Below are positions 16,864 through 27,246 of a DNA stretch of 64,000 nt, in pieces. A program made the position numbers and the translations under genes. The stretch comes from JBBRBB01 sp963830175 (GTDB taxonomy: Bacteria; Bacteroidota; Bacteroidia; Chitinophagales; Chitinophagaceae): the NCBI GenBank assembly GCA_963830175.1, contig CAWHKV010000009.1, positions 558,001 through 622,000 of the forward strand. Reading direction: 5' to 3'. Every line of letters starts with the position of its first letter. Position 1 is the stretch's first letter. The notes under the pieces were generated by a model. The model did not search any database. It was not told where the DNA came from and was given only the letters and a program-made list of their open reading frames with translations.

Positions 16864-18300
16864 ATGTATAATAACAGAATTAAAATAAGTGAATTATTTA
16901 ATGGTGCAGAAAACCGGGAAAATATTGTAGTAATGGGTTGGGTGCGTACATTTCGCAACAACCAGTTTATTGCTATAAATGATGGAAGTACAAATAATAA
17001 CCTGCAGGTTGTAGTAACAATTGGTTTATTAGATGAAGCAACAATAAAACGCATAACAACAGGTACCTCTTTAAAAATTACAGGCGACCTTGTTCCATCG
17101 TTAGGAAAAGGTCAAAAGGTCGAATTAAAAGCGAATGCTGTTGAAGTGCTTGGCGACAGTGATCCGGAAAAATACCCGCTTCAGCCTAAAAAGCACAGCC
17201 TGGAATTTTTGCGTGAAATTGCACATTTGCGCTTTCGCACAAACACCTTTGGTTCTGTTTTTCGTGTAAGGCATGCACTTGCCTTTGCTGTGCATAAATT
17301 TTTTAATGATAAAGGATTTATCTACCTGCACACCCCTATTATTACCTCAAGCGATGCAGAAGGTGCCGGTGAAATGTTTAAGGTTACTACATTGCCTTTT
17401 AACGACACCCCACGTAATGAAGATGATACAATAAATTTTAAAGAAGATTTTTTTGGTAAGGCCACCAATCTTACCGTAAGCGGCCAGTTGGAAGGAGAAC
17501 TGGGTGCAATGGCATTCAGTGAAATTTATACATTTGGTCCTACATTTCGTGCTGAGAACAGCAATACAACCCGCCACCTTGCTGAGTTCTGGATGATAGA
17601 ACCCGAAATGGCATTTCATGATATTGAAGATAATATGAACCTGGCTGAAGAATTCATCAACTACCTTATTCAATATGCGCTGGACAATAACAAAGACGAC
17701 CTTGAATTTTTAGCACAGCGTCTTGCAGAAGAAGAAAAACAATTACCCCAGGATAAAAGAAGCGGAATGGGTTTATTGGAGAAATTGCAATTTGTTGTCT
17801 CTAATAAGTTTGAACGAATTACTTACACAGATGCCATAAATATTTTACTGGATAGTCAAGCGTATAAGAAAAAGAAATTTAAATATGATGTGAGCTGGGG
17901 TGTTGATCTTCAAAGTGAACATGAAAGATACCTGGTGGAAAAACATTTTAAAAAACCCGTTATCGTTACAGGTTACCCTGCTTCTATAAAAGCATTTTAT
18001 ATGCGCATGAATGAAGATGGAAAAACGGTTGCCGCTATGGATATACTGGCACCGGGTATCGGCGAAATTGTTGGTGGTTCGCAACGTGAAGAGAGGTTAG
18101 ACAAACTTACTAAGCGCATGGAAGAAATGCATATACCACTCGAAGAGATGAACTGGTATTTAGACACGCGCCGTTTTGGCACCGTGCCCCACGCAGGCTT
18201 TGGTTTAGGCTTTGAAAGAATGGTACAATTTGTTACAGGAATGACGAATATTCGCGATGTAATTCCTTTTGCACGAACTCCACGGAACTGCGAATTTTGA
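16864..18300 (+). CDS. asnS: Asparagine--tRNA ligase
   Basis: Class IIb aminoacyl-tRNA synthetase of 478 residues charging tRNA-Asn. The N-terminal OB anticodon-binding domain (residues 1-110) has VMGWVRTFRNNQFIAINDGS. Class II motif 2 is FRAENSNTTRHLAEFWMIEPE. Motif 3 is GFGLGFERMVQFVTGMTNIRD, near the C-terminus. The AsnRS-specific ending IPFARTPRNCEF separates it from AspRS. A tRNA-Phe gene follows 68 bp downstream with its own promoter. Confidence 0.97.
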   Translation: MYNNRIKISELFNGAENRENIVVMGWVRTFRNNQFIAINDGSTNNNLQVVVTIGLLDEATIKRITTGTSLKITGDLVPSLGKGQKVELKANAVEVLGDSDPEKYPLQPKKHSLEFLREIAHLRFRTNTFGSVFRVRHALAFAVHKFFNDKGFIYLHTPIITSSDAEGAGEMFKVTTLPFNDTPRNEDDTINFKEDFFGKATNLTVSGQLEGELGAMAFSEIYTFGPTFRAENSNTTRHLAEFWMIEPEMAFHDIEDNMNLAEEFINYLIQYALDNNKDDLEFLAQRLAEEEKQLPQDKRSGMGLLEKLQFVVSNKFERITYTDAINILLDSQAYKKKKFKYDVSWGVDLQSEHERYLVEKHFKKPVIVTGYPASIKAFYMRMNEDGKTVAAMDILAPGIGEIVGGSQREERLDKLTKRMEEMHIPLEEMNWYLDTRRFGTVPHAGFGLGFERMVQFVTGMTNIRDVIPFARTPRNCEF

Positions 18301-18341
18301 TGAATATTGAATTTTGATTTTTATGATTTGCCCCAAGCAAG

Positions 18342-18349
18342 TATATTTG
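18342..18349 (+). promoter_or_regulatory. Promoter -7 element for tRNA-Phe
   Basis: TATATTTG matches TAnnTTTG, 19 bp before the mature 5' end of the tRNA. Confidence 0.5.
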
Positions 18350-18368
18350 CAGCCGGAAGAAACAGAAT

Positions 18369-18441
18369 GGTGCGGTAGCTCAGTCGGTAGAGCAAAGGAC
18401 TGAAAATCCTTGTGTCGCCGGTTCGATCCCGGCCCACACCA
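18369..18441 (+). tRNA. tRNA-Phe (GAA)
   Basis: 73-nt cloverleaf. D stem gctc/gagc, anticodon stem aagga/tcctt around loop ctgaaaa (anticodon GAA), T stem gccgg/ccggc with loop ttcgatc, discriminator A. CCA is not encoded. The acceptor stem ggtgcgg/ccacacc has a C5-A68 mismatch in an otherwise perfect helix. Confidence 0.93.
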
Positions 18442-18456
18442 CGGTAACTTCAAATG

Positions 18457-18481
18457 AAGCCTCTCTATTTTTGAGAGGCTT
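18457..18481 (+). terminator. Terminator after tRNA-Phe
   Basis: A 9-bp stem aagcctctc/gagaggctt with loop tattttt is followed by a T-rich stretch. It lies 15 bp after the tRNA. Confidence 0.65.
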
Positions 18482-18483
18482 TA

Positions 18484-19703
18484 TTATTGGGTTAATGTCT
18501 TTCCTTTATTGCTAAGGTTGAATATCAGAAACCCCAATGAGATCATCAGCAAAAACGCAGCTGCTAACAAAAAGGTCGTAGATATTTGTACCACTTTCAA
18601 TAACGGAAAAATTAAAACGGGAGATAAAAACTGTCCCATAAACCAGAAGGTGGTTAGTTTACCGATCTCCTTACCCGCGAATCTGTGGGAGGTGCGATCT
18701 TCATAACCCACATATTGGTATTTGGTATCATCATGCCCATTCCAAAACCTGCCAGCATCATAGAAATCAATACTAAAAAATAGGTGTTAGCAAAAGCGAT
18801 GCAAACAAATGCACTTGCCATTAATACATATCCCACAGAAAAAATGGTAAGAAAATTAATCCTGTTTTTTATTCTTGAATATGAAAAGGAAGATATGGCA
18901 GAAAAAGCAGTGCTTGTTGCTATGGCTGCACCTATCATAGCGTTTTTCTCTACACCAATTCCCTTTAAAAGAAAGGGGACCTGAACAGGAATAAGAAAGA
19001 AGATGATCCACATGATCATCGTATTTATAAACAACATCCAGATGATGGAAGGTGATGCATTTTTACTTCCTTTAACTACAGTTTGATTAATACGTTCCGG
19101 CTCTTTTAAAAACAAAACACTTAGGGGCAAAACCAGTAATGCAGATAAATAAATTAAAAAGGGATATCGCCATCCAATATCTGCAAGAATACCTCCCAGC
19201 GTAATAAAAATAATACCTCCCAAAGACATAAAGGCTATTTGTAAACCAACAAATTTTTGCCGTTCCATTCCTTCAAAATAATCTGCGATAAGTGTTATAA
19301 CAATGGTCATAGACATGCCAACAGCTAAGCCTAAAACACCCCTTGAAACCATTATATAATACAGGTTGTCTAAATAAAATCCTGCCGAACCTGCAATAGC
19401 GTATAGCAGCAATGCTATCCATAAAATTTTAAGCCGTCCATACTTATCTATCAACCTTCCTGCTATGGGTGAAAACAGCGCTATCATCAAGGCAGGCAAA
19501 GTCAGCACCAGTTTCACTAAAAATTCTGCGTTTTCAATTGCTGCATATGTCTTTGCCATTTGTGGTAAGGCAGGTGAAATAGTTATCACAGACATTATGG
19601 TAAGACTGCTAACTAATAACAGGGTAAGTTTAACTTTCCAATTATGACCCTGTACGTGTAGAACATTACCATGCCCTGTTACTAAGGTTGAAGGGGATTG
19701 CAT
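18484..19703 (-). pseudogene. MFS transporter, split by a -1 frameshift
   Basis: Major facilitator permease. The N-terminal 340 or so residues lie in one frame (start at 19703) and run ...MMIPNTNMWVMKIAPP. The last 65 residues continue in another frame from about 18690, HRFAGKEIGKLTTFWFMGQFLSP, which is the expected MFS helix-11/12 region. Restoring one missing base near 18,685 gives 1221 nt and 406 residues, a normal MFS length. Motif A is present between helices 2 and 3 (GRLIDKYGR). The gene is therefore either inactivated late in its reading frame or affected by a sequencing error. The substrate is unknown. It is divergent from the sulfatase. Confidence 0.8.
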
Positions 19704-19809
19704 AACACAAGGTTTGCTGTAAGATATACAATAAAAAAGTCCTTTCTAATTTATTCAAAGTAATGCAGGGTGCAGCATAATTACAATAACTTTAAACCAA
19801 TGCCGCTGT

Positions 19810-21456
19810 ATGAAAAGATTACAAATCGATAGCATTGCATTTTTACTGGTTGTAAGCTGCTTTTTTAATTGCAGTAAGTTGGTAGCACAATCAAATAATA
19901 ACAGCCCTTACAATATTGTTGTAATTATGGCAGATGACCTGGGCTATGCAGACCTTGAATGTTATGGCAGCGAAATTTCAACACCTAATATAAATGCGCT
20001 TGCTGAGAACGGTTTTTTATTTACCGGTTTTTATACCGCTGCTACATGTTCGCCGTCACGCGCCATGTTGTTATCAGGTACCGATCATCATCTTGCCGGG
20101 TTTGGTAATATGGCAGAGCAAATTCCATACTTTCCACAACAGGTTGGTAAACCCGGTTATGAAGGCTACTTAAATAACAGGGTTACCAGCATTGCTCAAT
20201 TATTACGCGATGCCGGCTATCATACGTATATGGCAGGCAAATGGCACCTTGGACAAACACAGGATCAAAGCCCGTATGCAAAAGGTTTTGAAAAGTCTTT
20301 TGCCTTATTGGGTGCGTATTCTAATCATTTTAACCCAGCTTTAAATGGCGATAAATTTATGCAGGATGATCTTGTAACAACCTATCCGGCAGGGCAATAT
20401 TCAAGTGAGGTTTATACCAACAAGCTCATCAGTTTTCTTGAAAAAAATAAGGATGATGGAAAACCTTTTTTTATGTATGCGGCATACACGTCGCCACATT
20501 GGCCTTTGCAGGCTCCGGCAAAAAATATTGAAAAATACAAGGGGCTATACGCTATCGGATATGATAGTTTAAGACAAAGACGTTTTAAAGCATTACAGAA
20601 TAAGCATCTTGTGAATGATTCTATTCAACTTCCTCCCTTGCCTGCAATGAAAGGAGAACTGTATGCTATTTCAGGAAGGCCCCTCTTGCCCTGGTCATCA
20701 CTTGATTCCTATGAACGGACTATTGAAGAAAGAAAGATGGAAATATATGCGGGAATGATAGATAACCTTGATGAAAACATCGGCAGGCTTATTTCCTACT
20801 TAAAAGAGATCGATGCTTATGATAATACGTTAATTGTGGTGCTTTCTGATAATGGTGCGGCAGTTCTTGAAATAAATGAAACGCCCGGTAATGAAGACCC
20901 ATTAAAATTTATGGGAACAGAAAATTCTTTTGTTGCATATGGTCCGCAATGGGCGCATGCTTCTTCAGCTGTAAACAGTTTTTATAAAGGATACAGCGCC
21001 GAAGGCGGCATACATAGCCCAATGATAATAAAGCTACCCGCGAAACAGCAACCTGCTATTGTTTCATCTTTTTGCACCATAATGGATCTTGCGCCAACAT
21101 TTCTGGAAGTGGCCGGAATTAAACAGCCTGAAGCCGGTGGTGGCAATCAATTACTGCCATTCAAAGGCAATTCAATACTTCCTTACCTACAACATAAAAC
21201 AACTGATGTGCATAATGATGACTATGTAGTTGGCTGGGAGTTGTTTGGTAGGTGTGCGCTGCGTAAAGGAAAATGGAAGATCACTAAAATGGAGAAGCCT
21301 TTTGGTACAGGCGCCTTTCGCTTATATAATATAGAAGCCGACCCCACAGAATCTCACGATTTAGCATTATTGCACCCATCAAAATATCAAGAGCTGCTAA
21401 ATGCCTGGGATGACTATGTTAAAGAAAATGGCGTGATACTGATTGAACGTTATTAG
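19810..21456 (+). CDS. Secreted arylsulfatase (S1 family, Cys-type)
   Basis: Hydrolyses sulfate esters. 548 residues with an N-terminal secretion signal (VVSCFFNCSKLVAQ), possibly a lipoprotein. The calcium-binding start motif IVVIMADDLGYADLECYG is at residues 36-52. The formylglycine motif CSPSR is at residues 80-84, so C80 must be oxidised by a sulfatase-maturating enzyme not seen in this window. GKWHLG at about 147 is the second sulfatase signature. It is convergent with the ASST-like gene, and the 3' ends overlap by 38 bp. Substrate (glycan or aryl sulfate) not deducible. Confidence 0.92.
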   Translation: MKRLQIDSIAFLLVVSCFFNCSKLVAQSNNNSPYNIVVIMADDLGYADLECYGSEISTPNINALAENGFLFTGFYTAATCSPSRAMLLSGTDHHLAGFGNMAEQIPYFPQQVGKPGYEGYLNNRVTSIAQLLRDAGYHTYMAGKWHLGQTQDQSPYAKGFEKSFALLGAYSNHFNPALNGDKFMQDDLVTTYPAGQYSSEVYTNKLISFLEKNKDDGKPFFMYAAYTSPHWPLQAPAKNIEKYKGLYAIGYDSLRQRRFKALQNKHLVNDSIQLPPLPAMKGELYAISGRPLLPWSSLDSYERTIEERKMEIYAGMIDNLDENIGRLISYLKEIDAYDNTLIVVLSDNGAAVLEINETPGNEDPLKFMGTENSFVAYGPQWAHASSAVNSFYKGYSAEGGIHSPMIIKLPAKQQPAIVSSFCTIMDLAPTFLEVAGIKQPEAGGGNQLLPFKGNSILPYLQHKTTDVHNDDYVVGWELFGRCALRKGKWKITKMEKPFGTGAFRLYNIEADPTESHDLALLHPSKYQELLNAWDDYVKENGVILIERY

Positions 21457-23013
21457 CTATTTTTTTTGGTGGTGGTGGTGGTAATACAAAAGGTGCGGGT
21501 TGTGGGTCTACTGCCTCCAGTTTTTTATTTGCAAGACCGGGATGATCTGCAGGTATAAATATACTTCTGAAAGTACTATAGGTCATAGGCATGGGAGGGA
21601 TAATATCACCATTAGGTTTTCTTATATCCCCACGGTAGGGATTTAAATATTCCCAAACAATTTCACCTTCCTTTGTCACTTCTATAAACCTTCCGCGTGC
21701 ACCCTCGTTTATAAAAGTATTTCCGTTCGGCATTCTATGCGCACCGGAAATAAAACTACTCCAGAAAGAAAGCGTGTCTTTTGCTACGTATTTCCAAACA
21801 GGTTTTTCAGGCCCGTAAGTTTTGTTTTTTCCTAGAATGTAATTTCCTTTATCGTCCAATGGTAAAGCCATTTCATAAATGGATGAATAGGTGGTGCTAT
21901 CGTTGTAATGAACATTATTGTTGAATACCATAATATGATTCTCACCGGGATATCCTTTATCTATCCATCTAACATCATGTTGGCCAAATAATTTTTCGTT
22001 TGTTGAATCTCCCTGGTGATAGTTTTCGGGGTTGCCCCAGCGATACAGAAAATCTCCGCCTTTGCCACGTTTTCCGCCAGTATGCCCTGCTGCTTCTTCA
22101 GTTGTGGTGCTATGGTCTATAATAAATATTTCATTAAGATTTGGTGAGCTAAAAATAATCTGATCTAAATCAGGGTTATATTTAATGGAATTAAGGTGAT
22201 ACACTTCTGAACCTATATTTTCAGGATGCTCGTTGCGCCAGGCTCTTCCCATTTTTTTCAACACCATCATACTGTCTTCAGAAATCATGGGAGGCACTGT
22301 ATCACCTACATTAAAATCAAGCAGTTCAGGGTGTTCTGCAGGGTTGCCATAGTTAGGCTTTTTGCTATCGTAGTTCTGAATTAAATGATCCCAAATATGC
22401 CACTCCCAAACCACTTTTCCCCCACGTTTGCCAACAGGTTCAATCTCTACAATTTTATCGGCCAAAGGCCTGCTTTAGGAATCATGTTTGGTTTCCTTCC
22501 CGCCGCGGCCACTTCTTCTGCTGTTCGGCCTTCCCATGCAATGGTTAAAATATTTCCATTGGGCAACACGGTGAAATCATGGTGATTTAGTTCTTTTTCA
22601 TTGGCATATTCAAAGTCCCACAATATTTTACTATCCCATGATATTTTTTGTAAACGGCCACTCTCCCCGCCGCCCGCATATTCAGGAAAATCGGGGTCAA
22701 CAGCATTTACCAAAATAGACCCATCATTTTGCAGGTATGCATTTAAAATGGGATAATTGCCTTTCCATTCGTGCACCAATTCTCCTTTACGGTTAATTAA
22801 GTAAACGGATGCAGAGTTGGTTTTTGCAAATAAAATATATCCATCCAACAACCCTTCTGAAGTTTTCATTAATCCCCGCTGAATGCCATGCCCAAACATA
22901 TTTCTATCAGCTAATTTTGCCTGTAGCAACAGGGTGTCTTTATTTATAACCTGGCAACGTACTGTTAAGGATGTAAAAATGATGGAAGCAACAAAAAAAG
23001 TTTTTAAGTTCAT
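21419..23013 (-). pseudogene. Arylsulfotransferase (ASST)-like protein, split by a frameshift
   Basis: Six-bladed beta-propeller type arylsulfate sulfotransferase, which moves sulfuryl groups between phenols without PAPS. The N-terminal part (start 23013, signal peptide to about residue 20) has HHDFTVLPNGNILTIAWE and ends out of frame after MIPKAGLWP. The rest, from about 22460, resumes DKIVEIEPVGKRGGKVVWEWH and carries GQHDVRWI and GAHRMPNGNTFINEG, typical active-site His and propeller motifs. One base is missing in the tttggccgat context near 22,462. Restored, the frame is 1596 nt (531 residues). The Pro-rich tail (PPPPPKK) overlaps the sulfatase 3' end. Confidence 0.8.
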
Positions 23014-23143
23014 GGCAGGAAAAAGTTAAAGGGTAATTGCTTTGTAAGGTACCATTAATTGATAAAGTAACCAATGGGTTTAGCCAATAAATTCACGGTG
23101 TTTATTGTATATTTAATTATTCCATTCACCCAAAACTATCACC

Positions 23144-23824
23144 ATGTCTATAAAAATTATTGGGGCCGGTTTACCACGCACAGGTACCAATACCTTAAAA
23201 GCATCTTTAGAAAAATTAGGTTTCTCAAAAACCTATCACATGAAAGAATTGTTGGTTAATCCTGAAAATCTGCATTACTGGTCAACATTAAAAAATACAG
23301 GATCAACCAACTGGGACGAACTGTATAATGGTTACCAGGCTACCGTAGATTTTCCCTGCTACCCGTGGTATAAACAGCACATGGAAAAATACCCTGAAGC
23401 AAAAGTAATTTTAACTACGCGACCTTTTGAAAAATGGTATGCAAGTATACATAGCACCATCTGGCAGGCAGGACCGCAAAATTTGCCGCAAAAACTAAAA
23501 ATGATGTCTAAGTTACTTTTCAATCCACGATTGCGAAAAGTTATCGGCTGTGTTAAACTGGCAAAGGAAATGATCTTTAAAAAACATTTTCAAGGCAATT
23601 TTGCTGACAAGGATTTTGCAGAAAAGGTTTTTTACGAGCACCATGAAAATGTAAAAAAGCACGTTCCCGCGAATAAAGTTTTGGTGTACGATGTAAGCGA
23701 AGGGTGGGGGCCTTTATGCGTATTTTTAAATGTGCCCGAACCATCTGAACCATTACCACATTTAAATAAGAAGGAAAATTTTAAAGAAATGCTGGGACAT
23801 TTAATGAAAGGTGAAATGGTGTGA
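23144..23824 (+). CDS. Sulfotransferase family protein (PAPS-dependent type)
   Basis: 226-residue cytosolic protein. GAGLPRTGTNTLKASLEKLGF at residues 7-27 is the 5'-phosphosulfate loop of PAPS sulfotransferases. VILTTRPFEKWYASI near residue 90 is the 3'-phosphate-binding region with conserved Arg and Ser. It resembles the Sulfotransfer_4-type family. Acceptor unknown. Located between an ASST-like gene and a PPOX-like gene, so it adds a sulfate-transfer enzyme to a small sulfate-ester gene group. Confidence 0.85.
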   Translation: MSIKIIGAGLPRTGTNTLKASLEKLGFSKTYHMKELLVNPENLHYWSTLKNTGSTNWDELYNGYQATVDFPCYPWYKQHMEKYPEAKVILTTRPFEKWYASIHSTIWQAGPQNLPQKLKMMSKLLFNPRLRKVIGCVKLAKEMIFKKHFQGNFADKDFAEKVFYEHHENVKKHVPANKVLVYDVSEGWGPLCVFLNVPEPSEPLPHLNKKENFKEMLGHLMKGEMV

Positions 23825-23889
23825 CAATCGTTTTTTTCAGGAGTTAATAAACAAATGCTTTTATAAAATGTTTATAGTATAAAACAAGT

Positions 23890-24306
23890 ATGAACAAACT
23901 TACCTTAAAAGATATTAGCGCCAAAATGCGCAAACTGGATATTTGCATGATGACCTCTCAATCATCAAATGGAAATCTTGCAAGCCGGCCCATGTCAAAC
24001 AATGGGGAAGTGGAATACGATGGTAATTCTTATTTCTATACGTATCAAGATTCTGGTATTGTTAAAGAGATTAAGGAAAACAAAAACATTAATCTATCAT
24101 TCCAGGGGAAGGATATGTTGTTTATTTCTGTGATAGGTAAAGGCAGGCTGGTGAAAAACAAGGAAGTGATAAAAGAGCACTGGAACAAATCGTTGGAAAG
24201 ATGGTTTAAAGATGGCCCAGAAACCGAAGGTATTATTCTAATTCATGTAGCTGCTAAAAAAATAAAATACTGGCACAAAGAAGAACAGGGCGAGGTTAAG
24301 TTATAA
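23890..24306 (+). CDS. Pyridoxamine 5'-phosphate oxidase-fold (general stress protein 26-like) protein
   Basis: 138-residue split-barrel flavin-binding-like protein. DICMMTSQSSNGNLASRPMS matches the start of the general stress protein 26 group, and INLSFQGKDMLFISVIGKGRLV follows in the barrel. It may bind FMN or F420-like cofactors. The reaction is unknown. Its final TTATAA is shared with the final codons of the convergent aminotransferase gene (6-bp overlap of a palindrome). Confidence 0.85.
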   Translation: MNKLTLKDISAKMRKLDICMMTSQSSNGNLASRPMSNNGEVEYDGNSYFYTYQDSGIVKEIKENKNINLSFQGKDMLFISVIGKGRLVKNKEVIKEHWNKSLERWFKDGPETEGIILIHVAAKKIKYWHKEEQGEVKL

Positions 24307-25501
24307 TGCCAGCGCCACATTAATACTGTTGCAAATTACTGTGCAAGCATCTTTTAATTCATCATCACTGATACATAAAGGGGGCGCTATGCGAAGGCAA
24401 TCGGGAGCGAACAAAAACCAGTCAGTGATCAGCCCGTTTTTAATACAGTTTCGAACCACTTTTTTATTTGTTTCAAAATCTGCGAATTTTATTGACGCCC
24501 ACAGACCGGCAGTATCTTAATTGAAGTATGTGTGGCGATTGAATTTCGTTTAACAGTATTTGCTCTTTGTTTTTTACCTCCCCTATCCAGCCACTGTTTA
24601 ATAAAACATTAAATGCTGCAATACCAGCAGCACAAGAAACGGGGTGCCCGCCAAATGTACTGATGTGCCCTAAAACAGGGTCTTTTGTAAAAGCCTCCAT
24701 CAATTTTTTTTCTGCTATAAATGCACCCAGCGGCATTCCTCCGCCCAGGGCTTTTCCTAACAATAAAATATCCGGAACAATATCATATTGCTCAAATGCC
24801 CAGAGTGTACCTGTTCGGCCAAAACCGCATTGCACTTCATCGAGTATTAATATTGTTTGGTTTTGTTTGCAACGATCTGATAATGCTTTTAGCCATGCAA
24901 TATCAGGTTTAACAACGCCGCTTTCTGCCTGTATAGTTTCCAGTATTACACACGCTGTTTGTTTATCAATAGACTCTATGGCTTCGTAACTGTTGTAATT
25001 AAAATGATGAATACCCGGCAGCAAAGGCCGGTACGCATTTCTCCAATATTCATCCCCCATTGTACTTAGTGCACCCTGCGTGCTGCCATGATAACTTTTA
25101 TTGAATGCAATAATATTTGGTCGCCCGATTACTCTTTTAGAAAGCTTCATTGCACCTTCTGTAGCCTCTGTGCCACTGTTGGTAAAAAATACAGAATTTA
25201 AAGATGATGGCAGGTGGTCTGTAAGTAGTTTGGCGTAAGCGATTTGAGGAGCTTCAATAAATTCTCCGTACACAATTAAGTGCATGTAATTTGCTGCCTG
25301 CTGTTGAACGGCTGCCACTACATCTGGATGTGAGTGACCAATGTTTGCAACACTAAAACCCGATATTAGGTCAACATACTTTTTACCTGTAATATCATAC
25401 TGAAAAATGCCTGAAGCCTTTACAATTTCAAGGGCAATAGGTTCGCTGCTAGTTTGTGCAATGTGTGTAAAAAATAACTGCCGGTAATTCATTCCATGCA
25501 A
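24301..25501 (-). pseudogene. Class III aminotransferase, split by a +1 frameshift
   Basis: PLP-dependent acetylornithine/4-aminobutyrate-type aminotransferase. The frame starting at 25501 (or 25492) shows FFTNSGTEATEGAMKL, ILDEVQCGFGRTG and LLGKALGGGMPLGA, where Lys is the PLP lysine. It runs off-frame after LRYC near 24,512. The other frame resumes GLWASIKFADFETNK and ends DELKDACTVICNSINVALAL at 24301. One extra base in ctgccggtct accounts for it. Without that base the gene is 1200 nt (399 residues), normal for the family. Only the last 70 or so residues are affected. Confidence 0.82.
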
Positions 25502-25543
25502 AGATGGTGATTACACATAAACGATTAAAACAATAGTGTTGAA

Positions 25544-27079
25544 TTATAAAATGGACCCGTGAATAAAGGTTTTCTTTTTACCTTTTTTATTGTAGTCATT
25601 TATGAGTCTTATTAGCACGCCGTTGGTCCAGCCAAATCCATCTTGTGCAGGGTATTCACCACCGCCGGCATCCAGCGTAAGATCTACCACATTATACTTC
25701 TCCATTAATTTGCCTGTGCGTTCATATACACTCCGGTTAAGTTTTATCCAGCGGGTGGCAATCTCCCGAGCCAGGTTGGGCATGTTATAATTTTCCAGTC
25801 CTTTAATAATCATGTATTGCAGGGGTGCCCAGCCATTAGGCGCATCCCATTGTTGTCCTGTATTATTTAGCGTGGTTTGAATGCCACCACGTTTCAGCAA
25901 CTTAGCATGAAAGGTTTGTGCAACATCTTCTGCCTGGTCTTGCGTGGCAATTTTAAAGAATAAAGGAAATGAGGCGGCGGCAGTAATATTTTCTATCTGT
26001 ATGTTTTCTTTATGATCGTAATCCAGGTAAAACCTTTTTTCATCACTCCAAAAATATTTCTGAATGGCACGCTTTCTTTTCTCTGCATGCTGCAGCATTT
26101 TTTTCGCTAATGCGTTTTTCTTTGCCATTACATATCCTTCGGCCAGTGTGCTTTCTAAATAATATAAAAGGCAATTGAGGTCTACGGGAATAATATCGGT
26201 AGTATGAATGGTTTGAAAAGCCTGCGGTTCTTTAAACCACCTGCTGCTGAAATCCCATCCTGATTCGGCAGCAGCCCTTATGTACCTGTACATAATTTCT
26301 TTATCCTGCGCTTCTTCCGCTAATTCAACATCTTCTTTATAAGACTCCGGGCGGGGTGAATTATTTTCATCCCAGTACCTGTTTAATAATGAGCCATCAG
26401 GCATTTTTACTACCCGTTGGCTGGCATTTAGTTTGCCGTTGATGGTTGTTGTGCCCTGCATCCAGAACTGGTATTCTTTTTCCAGCTGCGGAATATATTT
26501 TAAAAGTGTTTGCTCTCCTTTTTCTTCGCTAAGTAATTTAACCATTAATGCAAAGAATGGTGGCTGAGACCTCCCAATATAATAACTGCGGTTGCCATTA
26601 GGTATATACCCTACCAGATCTATCAGGTAAGCAAAATTATCAACCATGTATTGCATAAGGTCTGTGCGCTTAGAAGTTTGCAAACCAAGCATGGTAAAGT
26701 AACTGTCCCAGTAATAAATTTCCCTGAACCTGCCACCCGGTACTATATAAGGGTAGGGCAGTGGAATAATAGAGCTGTTTTCCTTATCCGGCCGGCGGGT
26801 AAGCACAGTCCATAAATAATCTATGTGTACCTCAACAGGTTTATTCTGCGGGTTTTCAATGTTCGTTTTGTTTTCTTCCGGTAATTCAAAATGCGTGAAA
26901 ATAAAAGTCTTCAGGTCAAAGTTGGCATCATCTTTCTGCTCCTCATACCTTTTTTCAATTTCCTTTAAACTAAATTTTGGCAGGCAATCAGGAAAAGTTT
27001 TACCGTCTTCAAGAATAGCCTTCATCTGCACTTCGTGAAACAGTCCCTTTAACTGGTGAACTTCCTTTGGTTGATTCAT
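25544..27079 (-). CDS. Alpha,alpha-trehalase (GH37)
   Basis: Hydrolyses trehalose to two glucose. 511 residues. Trehalase signature 1 is PGGRFREIYYWDSYF near residue 113. Signature 2 is QWDAPNGWAP at about 410-419. The Gly-rich region DAGGGEYPAQDGFGWTNG is near the C-terminus, with the likely acid/base Asp and base Glu in the conserved set. There is no obvious signal peptide, so it is predicted to be cytoplasmic, like TreF. It lies 167 bp downstream of a sugar-type MFS gene on the same strand, fitting uptake followed by hydrolysis. Confidence 0.94.
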   Translation of the reverse strand: MNQPKEVHQLKGLFHEVQMKAILEDGKTFPDCLPKFSLKEIEKRYEEQKDDANFDLKTFIFTHFELPEENKTNIENPQNKPVEVHIDYLWTVLTRRPDKENSSIIPLPYPYIVPGGRFREIYYWDSYFTMLGLQTSKRTDLMQYMVDNFAYLIDLVGYIPNGNRSYYIGRSQPPFFALMVKLLSEEKGEQTLLKYIPQLEKEYQFWMQGTTTINGKLNASQRVVKMPDGSLLNRYWDENNSPRPESYKEDVELAEEAQDKEIMYRYIRAAAESGWDFSSRWFKEPQAFQTIHTTDIIPVDLNCLLYYLESTLAEGYVMAKKNALAKKMLQHAEKRKRAIQKYFWSDEKRFYLDYDHKENIQIENITAAASFPLFFKIATQDQAEDVAQTFHAKLLKRGGIQTTLNNTGQQWDAPNGWAPLQYMIIKGLENYNMPNLAREIATRWIKLNRSVYERTGKLMEKYNVVDLTLDAGGGEYPAQDGFGWTNGVLIRLINDYNKKGKKKTFIHGSIL

Positions 27080-27246
27080 AATTCGGGATTGAGGATGATC
27101 CTTTTTTTAATCAAATAGACATTATTATGTACAGGTAACCGGGGCTGGTAAAATTTATATTCAATACTACCCACGATAATGCAGGCAGGGAAAAGATTAT
27201 TGGTATAATCCTGTCCGATAACGACTTTATTTCAAAATCGTATGTT

